64,000 nucleotides of DNA from Ruminococcus bicirculans (ex Wegman et al. 2014). GTDB lineage: Bacteria > Bacillota > Clostridia > Oscillospirales > Ruminococcaceae. Position numbers and translations under genes: made by a program. The notes below the pieces were generated by a model. It saw only the letters and a list, made by a program, of their open reading frames with translations, searched no databases and had not been told where the DNA came from. Location: the NCBI RefSeq assembly GCF_000723465.1, contig NZ_HF545617.1, positions 62,001 through 126,000 on the forward strand, given 5' to 3'. Position 1 is the stretch's first letter; each line of letters opens with the position of its first letter. Shown piece after piece: positions 1 through 8,569 of the stretch.

Positions 1-132
1 GGAATAGAATTGCAGGCGCTCGTGAACGCCGTTTATGGTCAGGAAAATATCAGATATTGCCCTCATGGCAGACCTGTTATGATAACCCTCACCAAAAGAG
101 ATATCGAAAAGCAGTTCAGACGAGTTCTATAA
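1..132 (+). CDS. mutL: DNA mismatch repair protein MutL, C-terminal end (partial)
   Basis: The window opens inside a reading frame in frame 1 whose last 43 residues are visible before a TAA stop. It contains the sequence CPHGRP followed by a short basic tail. This C-P-H-x-R motif is the conserved metal-binding motif of the MutL C-terminal endonuclease/dimerisation domain of bacteria that lack MutH. The gene is cut only by the window edge. It lies 21 bases before miaA, and the mutL-miaA-hfq order is widespread in bacteria, which supports the call. Role from family knowledge: matchmaker and nicking endonuclease in post-replicative mismatch repair. Confidence 0.88.
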   Translation, partial: GIELQALVNAVYGQENIRYCPHGRPVMITLTKRDIEKQFRRVL

Positions 133-153
133 AAAATGCAGGAGGCGAAAGCT

Positions 154-1098
154 ATGGAAAATAAAATACCTCTCCTTGTCATTGCAGGGCCTACCGCCAG
201 CGGAAAGACCGCCTGCGCAGTGGAGCTTGCAAAGATATATGACGGTGAGATAGTTTCCGCAGACTCTATGCAGATATATAAGGGTCTGAGCATCGCCACT
301 GCCAAGCCTACCAAAGAGGAAATGCAGGGCGTGCCACATTATCTTATAGATTTTCTCGAGCCTGAGCAGGCTTTTTCCGTGGCAGATTATGTGAAGCTCG
401 CAGGTGAGCGTATCAGAGAGATACACAGCCGTGGCAAAGTTCCTATTCTCTGCGGGGGAACAGGACTATATATAAGCTCACTTGTGAACAACGTGATCTT
501 TGACGATACCGAAACGGACGGCTCAGTCAGAAAACGTCTTGAGGAGGAAGCCAAGACGCTGGGCGGTCACGCTTTGTGGGAAAGGCTCAGAGAGGTCGAT
601 CCCGAAACTGCGGAGAAAGTCCATGAGAACAACCTGCCAAGAGTCATACGAGGACTTGAAGTCTTTGAAACTACAGGTATACCGCTTTCACAGCATAAGG
701 TGAACAGCCGTCGTGAGAAGTCGCCATATAACGCCTGCATTATCGGTCTTACAGCTTCCGACAGACAGTATCTCTATGACCGTATAAACCGCCGTGTTGA
801 TGTAATGGTGGAAAACGGGCTTATAGAGGAGTGCAGAGCCTTTTATGACAGCTTTACCCCTGCTACAGCTTATCAGGCGATAGGCTATAAGGAGCTCGTG
901 CCGTATTTTGAAGGCAAAGCTGAGCTTTGTGAATGCCTCGACAAAATCAAACAGGAAAGCCGTCATTATGCCAAAAGACAGCTTACCTGGTTTAGACGAG
1001 TTGACGGAATTCAGTGGGTGGAAACAGATAAATTTGATAGTTTTCAAAAAATTATAGAAAATATCAAAAATATTATAGCCAAATCGGAAATTATGTGA
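154..1098 (+). CDS. miaA: tRNA dimethylallyltransferase MiaA
   Basis: A 314-residue protein, the usual length of MiaA, which transfers a dimethylallyl group from DMAPP to N6 of A37 in tRNAs reading UNN codons. Visible motifs are the P-loop GPTASGKT at residues 12-19, the DSMQIYKGL substrate segment near residue 36, GGTGLYISSL near 98 and the basic RQLTWFRR motif near the C terminus. An earlier ATG at 136 is in frame, but the GGAGG at 141-145 sits 8 bases before the ATG at 154, so I chose the latter. It follows mutL closely and precedes hfq, a conserved order, and probably shares the mutL transcript. Confidence 0.96.
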   Translation: MENKIPLLVIAGPTASGKTACAVELAKIYDGEIVSADSMQIYKGLSIATAKPTKEEMQGVPHYLIDFLEPEQAFSVADYVKLAGERIREIHSRGKVPILCGGTGLYISSLVNNVIFDDTETDGSVRKRLEEEAKTLGGHALWERLREVDPETAEKVHENNLPRVIRGLEVFETTGIPLSQHKVNSRREKSPYNACIIGLTASDRQYLYDRINRRVDVMVENGLIEECRAFYDSFTPATAYQAIGYKELVPYFEGKAELCECLDKIKQESRHYAKRQLTWFRRVDGIQWVETDKFDSFQKIIENIKNIIAKSEIM

Positions 1099-1104
1099 TA
1101 TAAT
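1096..1104 (+). promoter_or_regulatory. Extended -10 promoter for hfq (candidate)
   Basis: At the miaA stop codon the sequence TGATATAAT gives an extended -10 element (TGN followed by TATAAT at 1099-1104). No good -35 hexamer is present 17 bases upstream. It would start an hfq transcript with a leader of about 60 bases, so hfq could be expressed independently of mutL-miaA. Confidence 0.4.
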
Positions 1105-1171
1105 ATAATTTGAAAGATTTTATAGTAAAAAAAGCAATACATTGCTGTAAAAATTTTTAGGAGTGTTATTT

Positions 1172-1414
1172 ATGAATAAGAATCTTAATCTTCAGGACGT
1201 TATACTCAACCAGATCAGAAAAGACAAGATAGCGTCAACTTTTATCCTTATGAACGGCTACCAGTTCAAAGGTGTTGTAAAGGGCTTTGACAGCTATGTT
1301 GTAGTTCTCGATTGCGAGGGCAAGCAGAACATAGTTTATAAGCATGCTATCTCAACTATCGTTCCGTCAAGATATATCAATGTTCTTGACGCCGCAGGCA
1401 ATTCAGATATTTAA
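1172..1414 (+). CDS. hfq: RNA chaperone Hfq
   Basis: An 80-residue protein with the two Sm motifs of Hfq: Sm1 in [18 protein letters not shown] and Sm2 in [10 protein letters not shown]. Hfq forms hexameric rings that bind A-rich and U-rich RNA and help small RNAs pair with mRNAs. The start is ATG 1172, with AGGAG at 1159-1163 spaced 8 bases; the in-frame GTG at 1163 overlaps that ribosome site and is unlikely. It sits directly after miaA, as in many bacteria, and 14 bases before a HlyD-like gene. The intrinsic C-terminal tail of enterobacterial Hfq is absent, which is normal for Firmicutes. Confidence 0.97.
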   Translation: MNKNLNLQDVILNQIRKDKIASTFILMNGYQFKGVVKGFDSYVVVLDCEGKQNIVYKHAISTIVPSRYINVLDAAGNSDI

Positions 1415-1428
1415 GAGGGCAGTAAAAA

Positions 1429-2664
1429 ATGAATTCTCTGACCGTTAAAATACTTACCGGTCTGCTTTCTGTGCTGATAATCACAACTATCGGCAGTCAG
1501 ATATACAGTGCACTTACAGAGCGTCATGATACCGAGGAAGCTGTGCTTGTTACTATCAATGAGGATATTGCTTTTAAGGGTGTTATAATCAGAGATGAAA
1601 AGGTGGTCACCTATGACGGCGGCGGAGTTTTGGATTATACCTATTCCGACGGCAGTAAAATATCTGTTGGCAATACCATAGCGTCAGTTTATTCTTCTGA
1701 GGACGCTGTTACAGCGAAAAACAAGATAAAGATACTTGAAAGCGAGATAGCCGCCCTTGAAAGAGCACAAAATCCGGGTACAACGAATTATGTTCAGCCT
1801 GAAACGCTCAAAAGCAAGATAGATAAGGAATATAAGGAGCTTCTCTCATATTCTTCCCAGGATAATTTCTCTGAGTTTGCAAAAACAAGAGAGGATATGT
1901 CCCTTGTGATGAATATTTATAATATCGTCACAAAGACCGAGAAGAGCTATGACGAAAGGATAAGCCAGCTTCAGGCGAAAGTCAAGGAGCTGGAGGAACA
2001 GACCTCAGGCTCAGGAAAAACGATCACTGCTGACGAAACAGGCTATTTTGTTTCTTATGCAGACGGCTATGAGAGCGAGCTTACTATGGAGAACGCTTCC
2101 CAGCTCACTGACAAGGATATACAAAAGGTCATCGACCAGCCTAGTAAGGACGCACCGAACGCCATTGGCAAAATGTTTTCCGACTATTCATGCAGGATAG
2201 CAGGGATCATGGAAAACGATAAAAGGATAACAGAGGGCGCATGGCTTAGAATGACGCTCAGTACCACAAAAAACATCTATGACGTTAAGGTGGAGTCTGT
2301 TAAGCCTTGTGAGGACGATGAGAACAAAGTGGTTGTCGTGCTTTCCTGTGACAGACTTGACGAAGCTCTTGTTGAGTCAAGAGTGCAGTCTGCGGAGCTT
2401 ATCTTCGACGAGTATCAGGGCCTTAAAGTTCCAAGAAGTGCGATACGTTTTCAGGGCGATCAGAAGGGCGTTTATGTGATACTCGGCAAGGACGTTACCT
2501 TTAAGAAGATCAATGTTATTTACGAGGGCGATGATTATGTGCTCTCTGAAAATACCTCAAACGAGGATTATCTGCTGCTTTACGATCAAATTTTGTTAGA
2601 GGTGGTATCAGATGAAGATGTGCAGCAAAGTAGATCAGACAGCAACGCTGTCACCTCAGGATAA
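1429..2664 (+). CDS. HlyD-like membrane-fusion/adaptor protein
   Basis: A 411-residue protein with a single membrane segment at about residues 6-27 and the rest predicted outside the cell. Residues 30-75 look like a biotinyl-lipoyl-like half, residues 85-195 are rich in Glu, Lys and Leu and should form the coiled-coil hairpin, and residues 335-395 resemble the C-terminal beta-barrel of HlyD/RND adaptors (VPRSAIRFQGDQKGVYVI). A gene of this type between hfq and yggS-sepF-ylmH-divIVA is common in Clostridia as far as I recall; its partner transporter is not here and its role is unknown. It may act in envelope or septal functions rather than export. It overlaps yggS by 53 bases. Confidence 0.75.
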   Translation: MNSLTVKILTGLLSVLIITTIGSQIYSALTERHDTEEAVLVTINEDIAFKGVIIRDEKVVTYDGGGVLDYTYSDGSKISVGNTIASVYSSEDAVTAKNKIKILESEIAALERAQNPGTTNYVQPETLKSKIDKEYKELLSYSSQDNFSEFAKTREDMSLVMNIYNIVTKTEKSYDERISQLQAKVKELEEQTSGSGKTITADETGYFVSYADGYESELTMENASQLTDKDIQKVIDQPSKDAPNAIGKMFSDYSCRIAGIMENDKRITEGAWLRMTLSTTKNIYDVKVESVKPCEDDENKVVVVLSCDRLDEALVESRVQSAELIFDEYQGLKVPRSAIRFQGDQKGVYVILGKDVTFKKINVIYEGDDYVLSENTSNEDYLLLYDQILLEVVSDEDVQQSRSDSNAVTSG

Positions 2665-3358
2665 TTATTTTCCGGAGGTTCTTGAAAACTGTAAGGAAAT
2701 ATGTTATAATGTAGAGAACGCCAAAGCAAAATGGCGTAAGCCTGACGAAGAAGTTAGGATAATGGCTGTCACAAAGACAGTGCCGCCTGAAAAGGTGAAT
2801 TTCGCTGTGGCTCAGGGCTTTAAGTTGCTGGGCGAAAACAGGGTGCAGGAGTTTCTTTCCAAGAAGGAAGCTTACGATAAAAGTGCAGAAGTGCAGTTTA
2901 TCGGACATTTGCAGACCAATAAGGTGAAATATATAATCAATGACGTTACTCTGATACAGTCTGTCGATAACCTGAAGCTTGCTCATGAGATAAGCAGGCT
3001 TGCAGTGAAGAATAATAAAACTATGAACGTCCTTGTGGAAATAAATATAGGCGACGAGGCTACTAAAAGCGGCGTTTCCGCTGAAATGGCTGAGGAGCTT
3101 GTAAGACAGACAGCGCAGCTGCCTAACGTTTCCGTAAAGGGTCTTATGGCAATACCGCCTGTTGGCTCAGGGGAGGACGTTTTTGAAAAAATGCACGGTA
3201 TCTTTCTTAGTGTAAAGGAAAAGGATATACCGAACGTGTCTATGGATATTCTCTCAATGGGAATGTCTGGGGACTATGAGCTTGCCATAAAGCATGGCTC
3301 AAATTTGGTGAGGATCGGAACAAAGCTTTTCGGAGCTAGAAAATATTTGGAGGATTAA
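2612..3358 (+). CDS. yggS: YggS/PROSC-family PLP-binding protein
   Basis: A 248-residue protein of the YggS (PLPBP) family, which binds pyridoxal phosphate and helps vitamin B6 and amino-acid homeostasis. The PLP lysine is K55 in IMAVTKTVPPEKV; further signatures are GENRVQEF, FIGHLQTNK and LSMGMSGDYELAI. The start at ATG 2612 has GAGGTGG at 2599-2605 and a 6-base gap, although it adds about 16 residues before the conserved core and lies inside the upstream gene. No better start exists. Its place immediately before sepF is conserved in Gram-positive division clusters. Confidence 0.92.
   Translation: MKMCSKVDQTATLSPQDNYFPEVLENCKEICYNVENAKAKWRKPDEEVRIMAVTKTVPPEKVNFAVAQGFKLLGENRVQEFLSKKEAYDKSAEVQFIGHLQTNKVKYIINDVTLIQSVDNLKLAHEISRLAVKNNKTMNVLVEINIGDEATKSGVSAEMAEELVRQTAQLPNVSVKGLMAIPPVGSGEDVFEKMHGIFLSVKEKDIPNVSMDILSMGMSGDYELAIKHGSNLVRIGTKLFGARKYLED
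2682..2710 (+). promoter_or_regulatory. Promoter-like sequence inside yggS
   Basis: TTGAAA at 2682-2687 and TATAAT at 2705-2710 are separated by exactly 17 bases, within the first codons of yggS. If active, it would give sepF-ylmH-divIVA an internal promoter independent of the upstream genes. It may also be a chance match in an A/T-rich coding stretch. Confidence 0.3.
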
Positions 3359-3360
3359 AA

Positions 3361-3810
3361 ATGGGTGCAATGCAGAAATTAAAAAATCTCTTTGTAGGCG
3401 AAGATGAACTTGAGCAGGAGGACGCAATGTATCAGCGGCCGATGTATGAGAATAAAACAGAATACAACGAAGCACCAAAGAACACAGGTGCATATGTCAA
3501 TAACGCACGTCCGGTAAGAATGGAGCAAACCACGACTTTGCAGATAGTTCTTGCAAGACCAAACGATTTTTCAGAGGTCAAGTCTATCGGCGGCGATATA
3601 AATGAGGGAAAGACAGTTCTTCTTAACCTGGAAACTGTCAAGAGCGAGGACGCAAAGAGAATACTTGACTTTATCTCAGGCGTTGCGTATGCAAATGGTG
3701 CAGACATCAAGATGATGGCTCAGAAAACATTCGCTATCATGCCTAGAAACGTTGGCTTCTCAGGAGTTGACCTTATGAGCGAGCTTGAAAATAACGGCTA
3801 CAGTTTCTAA
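3361..3810 (+). CDS. sepF: Cell division protein SepF
   Basis: A 149-residue protein of the SepF family. The N terminus (MQKLKNLFVGEDE) is the amphipathic membrane-binding helix, followed by an acidic, proline-poor linker, and the C-terminal SepF domain at about residues 58-140 (LARPNDFSEVKSIGGDINEG, SEDAKRILDFISGVAYA). SepF polymerises and links FtsZ filaments to the membrane at the septum. The ribosome site GGAGG overlaps the yggS stop region, so the two are translationally coupled. It is followed after two bases by ylmH, the standard order in Firmicutes. Confidence 0.94.
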   Translation: MGAMQKLKNLFVGEDELEQEDAMYQRPMYENKTEYNEAPKNTGAYVNNARPVRMEQTTTLQIVLARPNDFSEVKSIGGDINEGKTVLLNLETVKSEDAKRILDFISGVAYANGADIKMMAQKTFAIMPRNVGFSGVDLMSELENNGYSF

Positions 3811-3812
3811 AA

Positions 3813-4595
3813 ATGGCTCGTGCTAAATATCAGTTTTTGCCCGACTTGTCTGAGGACGATATCCGTCTGTTAGACAGAGTTTCCGATTGGATAATGGCGG
3901 CTGATGAAAAGTATATAACAAAGTTTTCTGCGTTTCTCGATGAAAGGCAGTGTCTGCTGTGCGAAAAAATCATGGCGTCTGTGAAATATGAGAATTATAG
4001 GCTTTGGGGCGGATATGAAAATGCCGCAAGGCGTATGCTGTGCGTCTATCCTGAATATGGCGAGGCAGAAAGTGAGGATTTTCCTATCACCGCAATTACA
4101 CTGCTGTATCGCAAAGAGGATAAAATAACTCACAGAGATATCCTGGGCTCGCTTATGGGACTAAGAATAAAAAGAGACAGCGTTGGCGACATTCTTGTGG
4201 GAGAGGGAAAGTCGGCGGTGTTCCTGCGTTCTTCTGTGGCAGGCGAGGTTACAAGCGTCCTGACAAAGGTCGGCAGAGCAGGAGTGAAGCTCCGGGAGGG
4301 CTATGACGGCAGTATACATATTGAGCAGAAAACTCAGGAAATAAGCGGTACTGTGGCTTCCATGCGTGCAGATTGTATCTTAAGTCTTGCCGCAAGGATA
4401 TCACGAGAAAAGTCAGCACAGCTTATAAAAAACGTGGGCATCGAAATAGACCATATGCTGAAAAATTCACCGAAAATACTTCTTGAAGAGGGCTGTACAT
4501 TTTCAGTGAGAGGATACGGAAAATTCAAGCTGCTTTCAGTTGACGGCACAACTAAAAAAGACAGAATACATATAACTTTAAATAAATTTGTGTAA
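3813..4595 (+). CDS. ylmH: YlmH-type S4-domain RNA-binding protein
   Basis: A 260-residue protein matching the YlmH family, an RNA-binding protein coded in division clusters between sepF and divIVA and recently tied to rescue of stalled ribosomes in other Firmicutes. The N-terminal two thirds carry family features (CVYPEYGE, HRDILGSLMGLRIKRDSVGDI, AGVKL) and residues about 185-250 form the S4 RNA-binding domain (RISREKSAQLIKN, VRGYGKFKLL). It begins two bases after the sepF stop without a clear ribosome site of its own, so coupled translation is likely. Confidence 0.9.
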   Translation: MARAKYQFLPDLSEDDIRLLDRVSDWIMAADEKYITKFSAFLDERQCLLCEKIMASVKYENYRLWGGYENAARRMLCVYPEYGEAESEDFPITAITLLYRKEDKITHRDILGSLMGLRIKRDSVGDILVGEGKSAVFLRSSVAGEVTSVLTKVGRAGVKLREGYDGSIHIEQKTQEISGTVASMRADCILSLAARISREKSAQLIKNVGIEIDHMLKNSPKILLEEGCTFSVRGYGKFKLLSVDGTTKKDRIHITLNKFV

Positions 4596-4614
4596 AGATC
4601 ACGGAGGTCCTAGT

Positions 4615-5391
4615 ATGTTAAATCCAAATAATATTAAAGGAAAAACTTTTGATACCGAGAAAAACGGTTATTCAAAAGAAGACGTAAAAGAATTTCTCGG
4701 GCAGGTAGCCGAGGATTATGCCGAAGTCGTAAAGGCAAATCAGGATACCGAAGCTAAGATAATCAAGCTCGTTGAGAAGATAAACGAGTACAGAGAGGAC
4801 GAGGAAGCTATCCAGCAGGCTCTTGTCGTGGCTCAGAAAGAGTCAAATAAGATACTTACTGAGGCCAAAACTCAGGCTCACGATATGATCGAGTCTGCCA
4901 AAACAGAGCAGGTAAGACTTGCAGAGCAGAGTGCCTCTGAGTGTGAGAGAATAGTTAAGGAGCATAAGGAAAAGTGCGCTGAGCTTATCAGAACTAATAC
5001 CGAGATAACAGAAAAGAAGATAAATGAAGTAAGAGCCGCTTATGACGAGGAGCTTGCTAAGTTTGAGAACCTCAAGGCTGAGGTAACTCAGTTCAAGGCT
5101 GACCTTACTCAGCTTTATAATAAGCAGATAAGACTTATTATGGAAATTCCTGCGTCAGAGCCTGCCGAGGATACAGCAGAGGAGTCTGAGGAAGAAGAAA
5201 CAGTCGAGGAAACTCAGGAAGCCGAAGGGGAGCAGGCAGAGGAAACAGCCGAGCCGGAGGAAACTGTTGAGACTGAATCTGCACCTGTTACTGACAGTGA
5301 GCACGTTGAGAAGATACTTAACACTGGTTCTTTCGACCCTGTTATACCAAAGACAGCTCCTGCTGAGCTTAAATTTGGAAAAAATAACTAA
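4615..5391 (+). CDS. divIVA: DivIVA-family polar/septal protein
   Basis: A 258-residue protein. The N terminus (MLNPNNIKGKTFDTEKNGYSKEDVKEFL) is the conserved DivIVA membrane-curvature-sensing region, followed by a long coiled coil to about residue 180. An unusual, strongly acidic tail at about residues 184-226, made almost wholly of Glu, Thr, Ala and Val, follows, ending in a short conserved-looking segment. DivIVA marks poles and septa and recruits division or peptidoglycan factors. The ATG at 4615 has GGAGG at 4603-4607; the upstream in-frame TTG at 4588 overlaps ylmH and is rejected. It is the last gene of this division block. Confidence 0.93.
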   Translation: MLNPNNIKGKTFDTEKNGYSKEDVKEFLGQVAEDYAEVVKANQDTEAKIIKLVEKINEYREDEEAIQQALVVAQKESNKILTEAKTQAHDMIESAKTEQVRLAEQSASECERIVKEHKEKCAELIRTNTEITEKKINEVRAAYDEELAKFENLKAEVTQFKADLTQLYNKQIRLIMEIPASEPAEDTAEESEEEETVEETQEAEGEQAEETAEPEETVETESAPVTDSEHVEKILNTGSFDPVIPKTAPAELKFGKNN

Positions 5392-5395
5392 TTCA

Positions 5396-5420
5396 AAGGC
5401 TCTGTTTTTCGCAGAGCCTT
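5396..5420 (+). terminator. Hairpin after divIVA
   Basis: A 9-base-pair stem (AAGGCTCTG/CAGAGCCTT) with a 7-base loop lies directly after the divIVA stop. The following T tract is weak (ACTGTT), so termination is probably partial and lspA may be reached by read-through. Confidence 0.6.
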
Positions 5421-5447
5421 ACTGTTCATAAATGGAGTAGGGAATAG

Positions 5448-5963
5448 ATGTTTGTAATTTCGCTTGTTATCATGGCAGTTCTCGTTGCCGCCGACCAGCT
5501 CATAAAGCTTGCCGTGACAAATAACCTGCCGTTGAATGGTCAGCCTGTCGAGGTCATAAAGTTCGGTAGCTTTAAGGTGTTTAGCCTGACCCATATAAGA
5601 AACTCAGGAGCAGCATGGAGCATGATGTCAGGAAAGACCTGGTTTCTTATCGGTCTGCCTGTTGTCGTACTGATCGCGGCGGTGATCTATATGTATAAGA
5701 TACGCAAAGGCTCAAAGCTGGAGCTTGTGTCGCTGGCTATGGTGCTTGCAGGCGGTATCGGCAACCTTATCGACAGAATAAGGGTAAAAGAAGTTGTGGA
5801 CTATATCAAGTTCGAGCCTATCAATTTCCCTATCTTCAACTTTGCGGATATCTGTATCGTTATCGGCGGAATCTTGTTCGTCATCTGCTTCTGCTTTTTG
5901 GACGAAAAGAAAAAGCCGATCCGTGACGATATAAAGGTCAAAGACGAAAATGACAAAGCTTGA
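5448..5963 (+). CDS. lspA: Lipoprotein signal peptidase LspA (signal peptidase II)
   Basis: A 171-residue protein with four predicted membrane segments. It carries the family motifs NSGAAWSM (residues about 52-59), GGIGNLIDR with the first catalytic aspartate, and FNFADICIVIGG with the second. LspA cleaves the signal peptide of prolipoproteins after diacylglyceryl transfer; several of its likely substrates, the lipobox proteins of this window, are present. The C-terminal tail is charged and slightly longer than in Bacillus. It overlaps the next gene by 14 bases, a common lspA-rluD arrangement. Confidence 0.96.
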   Translation: MFVISLVIMAVLVAADQLIKLAVTNNLPLNGQPVEVIKFGSFKVFSLTHIRNSGAAWSMMSGKTWFLIGLPVVVLIAAVIYMYKIRKGSKLELVSLAMVLAGGIGNLIDRIRVKEVVDYIKFEPINFPIFNFADICIVIGGILFVICFCFLDEKKKPIRDDIKVKDENDKA

Positions 5964-6867
5964 TTTTATTGTCACTGCCGAGGAAACAGGCGAGCGTATC
6001 GACAGATTTTTGTCAGCGCAGGATACAGGTCTTACACGTTCCGCTGTGCAGAAGCTTATCGAGGACGGTGGCGTCACAGTTGGAGGCAAAAAAGTAGCGA
6101 AAAATTATAAGCTGCATAACAGTGACAGCGTTGAGATAATTATTCCCGACCCTGTGGAGCTTGACGTCAAGCCACAGGATATCCCCGTGGAAATAGTCTA
6201 TGAGGACAGCGAGCTGATTGTGGTGAATAAACCTAAAGGCATGGTGGTGCATCCAGCCGCAGGCAATCCCGATGGCACTTTGGTGAACGCATTGCTTTAT
6301 CATTGTCAGGGCAGGCTTTCTTCAATAAACGGCGTCATTCGCCCTGGGATAGTCCATAGGATAGACAAAAATACAAGCGGTCTGCTGATCGTTGCCAAGA
6401 CCGACAGCGCACATAACTTTCTTGCGGCTCAGATAAAAGAGCATAGCTTTACAAGAGAGTATGAAGCTGTACTCACAGGCGGTCGCCTAAAGACCCCTAC
6501 CGGCACAGTTGACGCACCTATCGGCAGAAGCAAATATGACAGAAAGAAAATGTGCGTGACAGAGCAAAACTCCAAACACGCAGTTACCCATTATGAGGTG
6601 CTGGAGGAGTTCGGGCAGTGTTCACTGGTGAAATTCCGCCTTGAAACAGGTCGAACCCACCAGATAAGAGTACATTCCGCCTATATCGGTCACCCTGTCT
6701 ACGGCGACGATGTTTACGGCAAAGCTGTAAAGGGAATCGAGGGGCAGTGCCTCCACGCAAAGAAAATTGGTTTTATACACCCTGCGACCAAGGAATATAT
6801 GGAGTTTGACAGCGAATTGCCCGATTATTTTCAGGCGGTGCTGAAAAAACTCAGAGCAGGGAATTGA
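5950..6867 (+). CDS. rluD: RluA-family 23S rRNA pseudouridine synthase (RluD-like)
   Basis: A 305-residue enzyme that isomerises uridines to pseudouridine, most likely in 23S rRNA. An S4 RNA-binding domain occupies about residues 12-70 (RIDRFLSAQDTGLTRSAVQKLI), and the catalytic domain follows with VVNKPKGMVVHPAAGN and HRIDKNTSGLLIVAKT, where D139 is the catalytic aspartate. GRTHQIRVH is the third signature. Overlap with lspA indicates translational coupling. Exact target positions cannot be read from sequence; RluD rather than RluA or RluC rests on the S4 domain and genomic context. Confidence 0.92.
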   Translation: MTKLDFIVTAEETGERIDRFLSAQDTGLTRSAVQKLIEDGGVTVGGKKVAKNYKLHNSDSVEIIIPDPVELDVKPQDIPVEIVYEDSELIVVNKPKGMVVHPAAGNPDGTLVNALLYHCQGRLSSINGVIRPGIVHRIDKNTSGLLIVAKTDSAHNFLAAQIKEHSFTREYEAVLTGGRLKTPTGTVDAPIGRSKYDRKKMCVTEQNSKHAVTHYEVLEEFGQCSLVKFRLETGRTHQIRVHSAYIGHPVYGDDVYGKAVKGIEGQCLHAKKIGFIHPATKEYMEFDSELPDYFQAVLKKLRAGN

Positions 6868-6884
6868 CCCACGGAAGTGATTTT

Positions 6885-7706
6885 ATGTTTGAAGATATAT
6901 CAAAAGTCCTGCTTATAACGGATATGGACGGAACTTTTCTCCCCGCAAGCAAGATACCTACCCCGAAAACTCTCGCCGCTGTCAAGCGTTTTGAAGAGGC
7001 TGGGGGCAGATTCTCTATCGCTACAGGCAGAGCCATTCAGGCGGCTAGACAGTATTTTGACATGGTGAATGTGAATTGTCCTATCATAATGTCAAACGGT
7101 GGAATGGTCTATGATATCCATACGAAAGAGCAGATATATAACGTCTTTCTGCCAAGCTTTGCGGCGGATATCGTCAAGGAGATACTTGCCGATAATCCTT
7201 ATGTTGGCTGTGAAGTGCTTACTGTCAACGAGGTCTATGTGCCAAGCATGACCCCTATGGAAAAGCGCCATAACGAGATCTGTAAGCTCATTCCCGTTCA
7301 GTGCGCCGTTGACGAGATACCTGACAAGAACTGGTACAAGGTGCTTTTTGCAGTTGAGCCTGAGCGTATGGACGAGCTTATAAACTATGTGGCAAAAAAA
7401 GGCTACAAAGGAGTAGATTTTGTGCGTTCAAGTATCGAGTATTACGAGATACTTCCACAGAATATATCAAAAGGTACGGCTCTTGAGGAGCTGAGAAAAG
7501 CTTGTGGCATGGAGGATTTTACTTTCGTGGCAGCAGGCGACTATAATAATGATATTGAACTTCTTCAAGCGGCTGACGTGGCATATTGTCCGTCAAATGC
7601 GGCAGAGGAGGTCAAAAAGGTTGCGGATAAGGTCTTTGAGCAGTCCTGCGAGGAGGATTTTATTGCCGCAGTCATAGATGAAATTTTTGAAAAACTGAAG
7701 AAATAA
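6885..7706 (+). CDS. Cof-type HAD-superfamily phosphatase
   Basis: A 273-residue protein of the HAD IIB (Cof) group, soluble phosphatases of sugar phosphates, flavin or PLP phosphates. Motif I is DMDGTFLPAS (nucleophile D13, acid/base D15), motif II is the SIATGRA threonine region, and motif IV is AAGDYNNDIELL near residue 215. The Cof cap lies between. ATG 6885 follows GGAAGTGA and is preferred to the in-frame TTG at 6864, which overlaps the rluD stop. The substrate is not predictable. Confidence 0.88.
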   Translation: MFEDISKVLLITDMDGTFLPASKIPTPKTLAAVKRFEEAGGRFSIATGRAIQAARQYFDMVNVNCPIIMSNGGMVYDIHTKEQIYNVFLPSFAADIVKEILADNPYVGCEVLTVNEVYVPSMTPMEKRHNEICKLIPVQCAVDEIPDKNWYKVLFAVEPERMDELINYVAKKGYKGVDFVRSSIEYYEILPQNISKGTALEELRKACGMEDFTFVAAGDYNNDIELLQAADVAYCPSNAAEEVKKVADKVFEQSCEEDFIAAVIDEIFEKLKK

Positions 7707-7726
7707 TATTTTTGGAGGTCAAAAGT

Positions 7727-8566
7727 ATGGACGAAACATTAAAGAAACAGCTTGAGATCACAGCCTGCAAGGTTCGTCTTGGAATACTCGAGGGAGTATT
7801 CAACGCAAAGTCGGGTCATCCGGGCGGATCGCTCTCTATAGCAGATCTGCTCACTTATCTCTATTTTGCCAAGATGAACGTATATCCTGATAAGCCGGAA
7901 GAGCCTGAGAGAGATAGACTTGTGCTTTCAAAGGGTCACACAGCACCTGCACTCTATGCAACTCTTGCAGAAAAAGGCTTTTTTCCAAAGGAGGAGCTGA
8001 AGTCCCTCAGACATATCGGTGCAATGCTTCAGGGTCACCCTTGTATCTCTATCCCTGGCGTTGATATGTCCTCTGGATCCCTTGGACAGGGCATTTCTGT
8101 TGCCTGTGGTATGGCGCTTTCAGGCAAGCTCACAAGCGATACCTATAAGGTGTATACTATCCTTGGCGATGGTGAGATAGAAGAGGGTCAGGTATGGGAG
8201 GCTGCAATGTTTGCTGCTCATTATAAGCTTGATAACCTCGTTGCTGTTGTGGATAATAACGGACTTCAGATCGACGGAAAGATAGAGGACGTAATGTCGC
8301 CATATCCTATCGTTGACAAGTTTGCAGCATTTGGCTGGCACGTTATCACAGCCGACGCTCACGATTTTGACTCACTTGAAAGAGCATTCAACGAGGCAGA
8401 AACAGTATGCGGTCAGCCTTGCGTTATCGTAATGAAGAGTATCAAGGGCAAGGGCGTTTCATTTATGGAAAACAACGTTTCATGGCATGGTTCAGCACCT
8501 AACAAGGAGCAGTATGAGCAGGCTGTGGCAGAAATAAACGAACAGCTTAAAAGTCTGGAGGGTTAA
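7727..8566 (+). CDS. tktA: Transketolase, N-terminal (TPP-binding) subunit
   Basis: A 279-residue protein corresponding to the first third of a full transketolase. It holds the thiamine diphosphate site GDGEIEEGQVWEA with the downstream NNGLQIDG, plus the substrate histidines in KSGHPGGSLS and LSKGHTAPALYA. Transketolase moves two-carbon ketol units in the non-oxidative pentose phosphate pathway. The ATG at 7727 has GGAGG spaced 8 bases. The C-terminal half is a separate gene 3 bases downstream, a two-subunit layout typical of many anaerobes and archaea; both must assemble to give an active site. Confidence 0.95.
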   Translation: MDETLKKQLEITACKVRLGILEGVFNAKSGHPGGSLSIADLLTYLYFAKMNVYPDKPEEPERDRLVLSKGHTAPALYATLAEKGFFPKEELKSLRHIGAMLQGHPCISIPGVDMSSGSLGQGISVACGMALSGKLTSDTYKVYTILGDGEIEEGQVWEAAMFAAHYKLDNLVAVVDNNGLQIDGKIEDVMSPYPIVDKFAAFGWHVITADAHDFDSLERAFNEAETVCGQPCVIVMKSIKGKGVSFMENNVSWHGSAPNKEQYEQAVAEINEQLKSLEG

Positions 8567-8569
8567 GCA

